Shown: piece after piece, positions 58,646-64,000 of the stretch
How positions within the stretch are numbered: position 1 is the first letter of the stretch
Layout of the letters: every line of letters starts with the position of its first letter
Source: Zygnema cylindricum
Taxonomy: Eukaryota > Streptophyta > Zygnematophyceae > Zygnematales > Zygnemataceae
Direction of reading: 5' to 3'
Length of the DNA stretch: 64,000 nt
Assembly (NCBI GenBank): GCA_037447655.1
Contig: JBBHKE010002125.1
Span: forward strand, 62,001 to 126,000
Translations under genes and position numbers: made by a program
Notes under the pieces: generated by a model
What the model saw: the letters and a program-made list of their open reading frames with translations, nothing else
Database searches by the model: none
What the model was told of the DNA's origin: nothing

Positions 58646-60166
58646 ATGGGGAGGAAGAAGAAAAAAAATACTCCTTCCCCCATGTTGACTTTGGAGAGAG
58701 CAAGAGAGTTCAGTTTATCGGGTTCTCGATTTGAGGAGACCCGGAATACGGAGAGAAAATTTGAGGAAATGTTTGATACATTAATGAGATATGTAGATTC
58801 ACGATTTCAAACTCAATCTAGTGAGAAAAGAGAATTTGCTACATTTCAGGCTGCTGATCCATTCAGTGGAGGAGCTAATGAGAGTGAGTTAAAAGAGAGA
58901 ATTAGGAAAGGTAAAGCAAAGATAGAGGAAGATTCAAATTTTGAAGAGGCATTAGATAATGAAGATGATTATAATATGTCGGGGAAATCCGTGGCCTTTA
59001 ATGGCACCAATTATGCGGTTTGGAATAAATTTATTTCAAATCAACTTATTCTCAACAGGCTTTGGAGGATTGTCAATGGAGAGGAGAAGATGCCAACGAA
59101 GAGCAAGGCACGTGCTCAATGGAGGTTGAAGGATATTGCGGCAACGACCGGGTTGATGAAAAATTGCACTTCTTCCGTGCTTGATCATTTTCTCGCTCAC
59201 GGCACGGCCCATGAGTGTTGGCAAGCACTTGAGGAGCAATATGAGAAAGGCGTTGAGAACAAGGGTCAATATGTTTATACGGACTTTATGAATTTTAAAA
59301 TCAAGTCAAATGGATTGATGGATGATGTCGTGAAGCGCTTCAATATCATACTCGAGCAATTACTCAACAATGGCCGAGTTATTTTGGATGCGGATAAATT
59401 ATGCGTGTTTCTTAACGCTTTGTCGGAGAAGCTTTCGCATCTTAAAGCTATTTTACGAGCGAAGGCGGATAATACTTTCGGATTCACCGTTAATTTTATC
59501 AAAATGTCGGAGGGAACTCCATCGGTTTCTTCAAGTGGAGGAGGAGGAGCTCTCAACTCTACTACTCCCGAAACCCCAGATCTTAACTATGCCGGTGGTA
59601 GAGGAGGTGGTAGAGGAGGTGGCCCGAGAGGTGGTGGTGGCGGCCGAGGCAACAAGAGGGAGCAAGGTCGTCCACCGAAAGTCCCTTCGGATCTTTCCAA
59701 TGTGACATGCTACCGGTGTAACCAGCTTGGACATTCGTCTTCATCTTGTCCGGATAAGGATAAGCAATGTCATTTTTGCGGTAAGTGGGGGCATACGATC
59801 CCTCAATGTTATGCAAAGAGTGGAGATTCCGGAAGTGGAAGAGGAGGAAGAGGAGGTGATAGAGGCGCCCGAGGTGGCGGCCGAGGAGGATGCCGCGGTG
59901 GTGGTCGTGGTTACGGTAATGCAAATTACTTTGACTATGGTAATGAAACCGCTGATGATTTTCCGGTTTTTAACCTTACCCTTGATTCGGTAAGTAGTGG
60001 AGGAAACTTGGAGAAAGAGTGGATCATTGATACGGGGGCATCTCACCATGTTTGCACGGATGCCGCCTTGTTTGATGACATGAGAGAACTTGCGGTTCCA
60101 AAGTTTATTACGGTTGCAAGCGGCCATGTCATTTCGGTTGGTACGGTTGGCACGGTTTCGGCTTGA
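58646..60166 (+). CDS. Copia gag with start of protease
   Basis: This 506-codon ORF starts 28 bp after the primer site. Residues about 110-290 form the Copia-type gag region (GTNYAVWNKFISNQLILNRL, then HECWQALEEQYEKG). A Gly/Arg-rich linker leads to two CCHC zinc knuckles at residues 355-388 (CYRCNQLGHSSSSC and CHFCGKWGHTIPQC), which bind nucleic acid in the virus-like particle. The protease catalytic motif DTGA begins at residue 462 (WIIDTGASHHVCTD). The frame then stops at 60166 within the protease, and the rest continues in the next frame, so the gag-pol frame is broken by a small indel. A second Gly/Arg-rich stretch (about 395-425) separates knuckles and protease. Confidence 0.9.
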   Translation: MGRKKKKNTPSPMLTLERAREFSLSGSRFEETRNTERKFEEMFDTLMRYVDSRFQTQSSEKREFATFQAADPFSGGANESELKERIRKGKAKIEEDSNFEEALDNEDDYNMSGKSVAFNGTNYAVWNKFISNQLILNRLWRIVNGEEKMPTKSKARAQWRLKDIAATTGLMKNCTSSVLDHFLAHGTAHECWQALEEQYEKGVENKGQYVYTDFMNFKIKSNGLMDDVVKRFNIILEQLLNNGRVILDADKLCVFLNALSEKLSHLKAILRAKADNTFGFTVNFIKMSEGTPSVSSSGGGGALNSTTPETPDLNYAGGRGGGRGGGPRGGGGGRGNKREQGRPPKVPSDLSNVTCYRCNQLGHSSSSCPDKDKQCHFCGKWGHTIPQCYAKSGDSGSGRGGRGGDRGARGGGRGGCRGGGRGYGNANYFDYGNETADDFPVFNLTLDSVSSGGNLEKEWIIDTGASHHVCTDAALFDDMRELAVPKFITVASGHVISVGTVGTVSA

Positions 60167-60202
60167 TCTTCTTTCATTGGATAATGATGGGAAATAGAGA
60201 TC

Positions 60203-61382
60203 GACGGAGTATCGTCTTCAAAATACTCTTTACATTCCGGACGGTTCGGTCAATTTGTTAAGCGTTCCACAAATCCAAAAGAGTGGTGGAAGCTTACTTG
60301 CGAGAGGTGATCAATCTATCGAGATTTGGAATGAGAAGGGGAATGTAATAGGAGAAGGAGTTGTAACGGATGCGAATCATAGTCGGCTTATATGGAGGAG
60401 GCCGAAATCAAAAGTTCCCACCGAGGGAATTTCACATCAAATTTCGGAGTTGAAAGGTGATCTTACCTTATGGCATCATCGAATGTGTCACACATCCGAG
60501 GTAAGTTTGAAGAAGATGATTCGTCATTCTTCGGTGAGGGGTTTGGACCTCGCATCCGGTGAGAAGGTGAACGGATGCGGAGGATGTAGCAAAGAACGTC
60601 AAATTCGGAAATCCCATCCGAATAAAGACATCAAGCATCGAGCTCAAAGTCCTTTGGAGGTTGTCCACATCGATCTTTGTGGACATATTACACCCGAGAC
60701 AATTGGAGGTAACAAGTATACTTTGGTGATTGTTGATGACTTCTCTCGGAAGTCATGGAGGTACTTATTGAAAAAGAAATCGGATGCATTTGAAAAATTT
60801 AAAGAATGGCATGTGATGGCCGAAAGGCAAATTGATAAGAAGCTTAAGTCCATTCGTTCGGACAATGGAGGGGAGTTTGTTGTTTTTGAGGGGTATTGTA
60901 AAGAGTGGGGGATAAGGCATCAATTCACGGCACCTTATTCTCCGGAGTCAAATGGAGTGCCCGAGAGGAAGAATCGTACCTTACAAGAAATGGTCCGTGC
61001 GATGGTTCATAGCTCCGGACGAGAGATGTTTTTGTTGGGAGATGCGATTCTTACGGCGAATTATATTTGTAACTAAAGACTCACTTCGGTTTCCGGAAGT
61101 AAAACATCGGAGGAGTTATGGAATGGAAGAAAGCCCACGGTTCATCATTTGAGAATTTGGGGATGTCATGCTACAATTTATGTGGAATCAATTAAGAGGA
61201 AAGGGAAATTTGCACCAAGGTGTTGGCCGGGAATTTTTGTTGGTTATAGTGCGAAGGGGAATTTGTACCGAGTGTATGATCCGGCTCGTCACACCGTGGA
61301 GGAATCTCGGAATGTGGATTTTCATGAGGATCTCAAATCAGCCATGAATTCCGTTGGGAAATTTAAAGAGAATTTGGATTAA
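60203..61382 (+). pseudogene. Copia protease end and integrase, frame-broken
   Basis: The frame opens with NTLYIPDGSVNLLSVPQIQ, the usual end of the protease-to-integrase linker, then LTLWHHRMCHTSEVSLKKMI (zinc-binding His-His-Cys-Cys region with CGGC). The DDE integrase core follows: VVHIDLCG, IRSDNGGEF and PESNGVPERKNRTL, all catalytic residues present. An in-frame TAA at 61074-61076 (after NYICN) interrupts it, and the same frame continues to 61382 with HHLRIWGCHATIYVE and FVGYS, the integrase C-terminal region. Beyond VDFHEDL the reverse transcriptase should begin but is absent. Confidence 0.88.
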
Positions 61383-61383
61383 A

Positions 61384-61650
61384 GAGATGTTACGTGAGTT
61401 AAGCATTCCTATTGGTTGTATGACGATTTATTTTGACAGCATGAGTTCTATGGCGTTGGCTAAAAATCCTGTGTTTGATAAGAGGACGAAACATATCAGG
61501 ATCCAATGGCATTTTGTAAGAGATTTGGTTACGGCGAACGAGATTGTATTTTCGTACGTACCAACAAAAGAGGAGGCTGCTGATTTGTTGACAAAGGCTG
61601 CCACACATGATGTGTTTGAGAGGGGGCGACCAAATCTTGGATTATTTTGA
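61384..61650 (+). pseudogene. Copia RNase H C-terminal fragment
   Basis: It begins KEMLRELSIPIGCMTIYFDS and continues ALAKNPVFDKRTKHIRIQWH, then EIVFSYVPTKEEAADLLTKA, the conserved last third of Copia RNase H. It follows the integrase directly in a shifted frame, which marks a deletion junction at about 61345-61390 removing the polymerase (no YVDD box) and the start of RNase H. Confidence 0.9.
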
Positions 61651-61683
61651 AGAGTTTGGCGATTTTCACAATAAGATGGGGAT

Positions 61684-62341
61684 TGTTGGGATATTGTCGT
61701 TTCGCGTTATTTCCGCGAAGCGTGATACCAACATTTAATTGTTGACATGAAGTACCACGTCATCATACGAAACATACGATGTAAGTTTCGTGGAACTATT
61801 ATTGAAGCGTCCGCAAACGAAACATACTATTTCGTTTCGCGTGACTTTTGTCTTCATGTACAGGTGTTTCAATTTGCGTGCAGGTGTGTTCGTGAAGCCA
61901 CACGTGTTTAAGTCAACGTTTGGAGTTTGTCGTTTCGAAGGAAGAAGCGTGTGCGCCTTCCTTGGTGGAACTTTCATTTGAAAGGTGCACAGTCAGCTAG
62001 GGACAGACTTCGTCGCTATGCTAAGTTATGCTTGTCTTATCTTGTTGTCTCTTAGTGCAGAGTAGCGAGTATTTAGGCAGCAATGTACATGTGCAGAGTA
62101 TTCGATTATTGAATCTCATATGATTGAATCATAGAGGATTAATCTTGGAGTAAGAGATTATTTAAAGAGAAGAGAGAAGAGATAGAAGAGAGAAGAGAGA
62201 TGTTGTAAATAGTCTTCGGCCAAGAACACTTATAATTCTTTTTGGCTGAAAATTCTTCTTGTTTTTTATGAGCTTCCGATGTGTAATGATTTATGTTTTG
62301 TGAATTATTTTAAGTGAAACTCTTTTGCTTAAGATCCTACA
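61684..62341 (+). repeat. 3' LTR of Copia element
   Basis: Same length as the 5' LTR. Differences are concentrated in the first 150 bp and the last 120 bp. Confidence 0.95.
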
Positions 62342-62344
62342 GAG

Positions 62345-63230
62345 TGAAGAGAGAGCCAAAGAGTCACCATGGCTACCGCCATATTTAGAAAGAAACAGAC
62401 ACATAGGCAAACAGATTGATAGATTGCCAAAATGTTCCCTGAACGAGGATTTAAACCTAGGCCTACATATAATTACATACCGTACGCCTTAAACCATTGA
62501 GGTGTTAACAAAACGATACACGTATTCAGTTTTCTATGTATTTAAAGTGTTACGCAAAACGTCACTTTCATTAAAACATACCAAAATTGACAAAACGACA
62601 TCTATAATCAAACGACGCTCGGGGACGCGAATCTAACTGTGTGAAATACATTATCGGACGGACGTCGTCCCCCCCGCCAAACCCGAATGAATATTTGGCG
62701 GCTTTCAAACATAGCGGCGCGCTGTGCCACGTAGCGCCACATCATTAGACGCCGGAAAGGATGGGAGGAGGAACGATGGCTCCCATGTTGACAAGTGTCA
62801 ACCAGAAGGCCATGTTGTACAATGGCCGTACAAGAAGTACAATCGGCCACTGTACCTTCTTATACTATACACCCTTTTGATTGGCGGAGGGTAAACTAGT
62901 AAGTAGTTCTGAGTAGGAAATAAGGGACTTAGCCTGTTTGAGGCGCCTCCTCTCTCCAGGTGACCTTTTCTATTTATATGCCATCTTTGTCCAGCCATAA
63001 CTTATTGCTTAGGGGAGCAAATTCAGTGAATTGAGGAGTCTTTTCCTCACAGGGGTGAGGGTGGTCAGATATTTGTGTGCTTGGGCGGCACTAATTAAGT
63101 GGGAAAGTGAAAAGGGTCAAATATTATCCTAGAGGCTTTACATAGGCTGCTTTTTCTGTGGGTTAATGGAGACCACAGAATTTAAGGTTATAGGCCCACC
63201 CTCTAGGGTGCCCATATTTCATAAATAAAA
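62345..63230 (-). mobile_element. LTR-like dispersed repeat, second copy
   Basis: Homologous in inverse to 42250-43200 (see there). It directly precedes an open Copia-type gag, so it probably is or contains the 5' LTR or leader of a second retroelement. A tRNA-like segment lies near its left side. No TG...CA borders or primer site could be fixed. Confidence 0.5.
62432..62503 (-). repeat. tRNA-like segment (possible SINE head)
   Basis: On the minus strand the sequence reads CTCAATGGTTTAAGGC followed by AGGCCTAGGTTTAAATCCTC, resembling a D-arm A box and a decayed T-arm B box at normal spacing. No complete acceptor stem is present, so it is at most a tRNA-derived relic. Confidence 0.3.
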
Positions 63231-63246
63231 CTTTTTTTATTGGGAA

Positions 63247-64000
63247 ATGATGATACAGGGAGAACTTTTTGAGAAGCACCTATGGGGCATAGTGTCCGGG
63301 CAAATTCGATGCCCACCTACACCTGGGTTTGGAGGAACACGTTTTTCTGGCACCTCCGTCACAACAGCAGTTAACACATCAGCCACCATCACGAACGATG
63401 ACAAGGAAGGGGAGGAAATAATCATGGAAGGAGAAAAGGGAGGACTTGCTTCTTGTGGGACTCCAGTGTCAAGAACGATACCGGCAGCAACACCACCATC
63501 AATGGTGACAGGGAGTCAGAGAAAACAGGTAGAATATGAAAATTGGAACTATAAGGACAAGGTGGCTACGCTCTTAATTCTCAAAAGTGTAGTGAAAGGT
63601 ATTGCCATATCTCTAATAAACAAATATAAAAGTGGGTCATTGTATCAGCAACAGATGGCAAAAAATAAGATTTCAACTTACACTTACAAGGGAGGAAGTA
63701 TGAATGATTCTTGGAATGACTTAGTAGCATTATTTGGAGAACTACAAAGCGCAAGTTACTCATGGTCTGAGAGACAAAGAGTGAACACATTAATGATGAA
63801 ACTACCTAAAGAGTATGAGAATATCATTAATCGGTTGCAGGATCTAGGTGATAGCAATAGGAATTGGGATGATACAGTGGGGATGATTTTAGTGAAAGAG
63901 AGAACCATAGAACTTAGGAGAGGAAGTCTAAGTGTTCAAGCATTGGTTGAAGGATCTGATTGGCAAAAACGTGATGAGGAAAAGGGAAAGGATCCCTATC
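63247..64000 (+). CDS. Copia-type gag, partial (runs off window)
   Basis: An uninterrupted frame of 251 codons from ATGATG at 63247 to the window end. The start ELFEKHLWGIVSGQIRCP matches the beginning of Copia-type gag. After a variable acidic linker the core YENWNYKDKVATLLILKSV, MNDSWNDLVALFGELQS and LMMKLPKEYENIINRLQDL is typical of gag_pre/UBN2-type capsid domains. The order is as in the element at 58.6 kb but the sequence is very different, so it is a separate lineage. No frame damage is visible in the part seen. Zinc knuckles would lie beyond the edge. Confidence 0.8.
   Translation, partial: MMIQGELFEKHLWGIVSGQIRCPPTPGFGGTRFSGTSVTTAVNTSATITNDDKEGEEIIMEGEKGGLASCGTPVSRTIPAATPPSMVTGSQRKQVEYENWNYKDKVATLLILKSVVKGIAISLINKYKSGSLYQQQMAKNKISTYTYKGGSMNDSWNDLVALFGELQSASYSWSERQRVNTLMMKLPKEYENIINRLQDLGDSNRNWDDTVGMILVKERTIELRRGSLSVQALVEGSDWQKRDEEKGKDPY

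Larger units (their letters stand above)
57946..62341 (+). mobile_element. Ty1/Copia retrotransposon lacking reverse transcriptase
   Basis: Two LTRs of 658 bp (57946-58603 and 61684-62341), both TG...CA, flank a 3.1 kb interior. A 5-bp target duplication GAGTG is present at 57941-57945 and 62342-62346. The primer site TGGTATCGGAGC lies at 58606-58617 and the purine tract AAGATGGGGAT directly before the 3' LTR. Domain order is gag, protease, integrase, then a fragment of RNase H, which is Copia order with the reverse transcriptase missing. LTRs differ at roughly 30-45 positions by eye, so the insertion is not recent. Confidence 0.95.

Noticed and set aside
11340-64000. CRISPR-like arrays among the minisatellites
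   Set aside because: Repeats are contiguous or degenerate without unique spacers of regular length, and the context is a plant nuclear genome.

Overview
The window is a repeat-dominated stretch of a nuclear plant genome. Three spliced host genes are recognisable. On the plus strand, 23181-27525 encodes a group A (ABI1/HAB1-like) protein phosphatase 2C. On the minus strand, 47301-54924 encodes a Peter Pan/SSF1 ribosome-biogenesis protein of the Brix family. At 19564-20032 there is the first exon of a secreted protein with a PAN/apple-like cysteine pattern. Group A PP2Cs, a Copia element with an initiator-Met primer site, and several hAT lineages with BED/DUF659 domains all fit a streptophyte. 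The low gene density, small-to-medium introns and a Crypton-like recombinase make me lean toward an early-diverging (seedless or charophyte) lineage, but nothing seen here fixes the species.

Layout. 1-0.7 kb: decayed gag-like remnant. 3.1-8.2 kb: two unrecognised ORFs flank a GC-palindrome satellite (4.1-5.3 kb) and a 1.8 kb polypyrimidine tract with a 216-bp period. 9.3-10.4 kb: three exons of a broken Crypton/Ndc10-type tyrosine recombinase, the most unexpected family in the window. 11.5-12.1 kb: 48-bp minisatellite. 13.4-19 kb: TA-flanked MITEs, including a 1.6 kb inverted pair, around a decayed hAT transposase. 19.5-28.2 kb: PAN-like exon, then the PP2C gene. 29.6-41 kb: two copies of one BED-hAT pseudogene with MITEs between them. 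42.2-46.1 kb: LTR-like repeat, dead non-LTR reverse transcriptase, small hAT MITE with a near-perfect target duplication. 47.3-55.1 kb: the Peter Pan gene, whose introns are full of short repeats, some copied from its own exon-intron borders. 55.3-57.9 kb: MITEs and a TIR element containing one arm of a long inverted repeat. 57946-62341: a complete-ended Copia element (two 658-bp LTRs, GAGTG target duplication) with its reverse transcriptase deleted. 62.3-64 kb: a dispersed LTR-like repeat leading into a second, open Copia-type gag that runs off the window.

The host genes are functionally unrelated: ABA signalling (PP2C), 60S ribosome assembly (Peter Pan) and an apoplastic protein (PAN-like). 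They share one structural habit: tandem duplications that copy a splice junction into the neighbouring intron, seen in PP2C intron 2 and Peter Pan introns 6 and 7. All transposase and reverse-transcriptase genes that can be judged are damaged. Intron numbers in the Peter Pan gene assume one small N-terminal exon that I could not locate. Exon boundaries are read by eye from splice consensus and phase, without transcript evidence.
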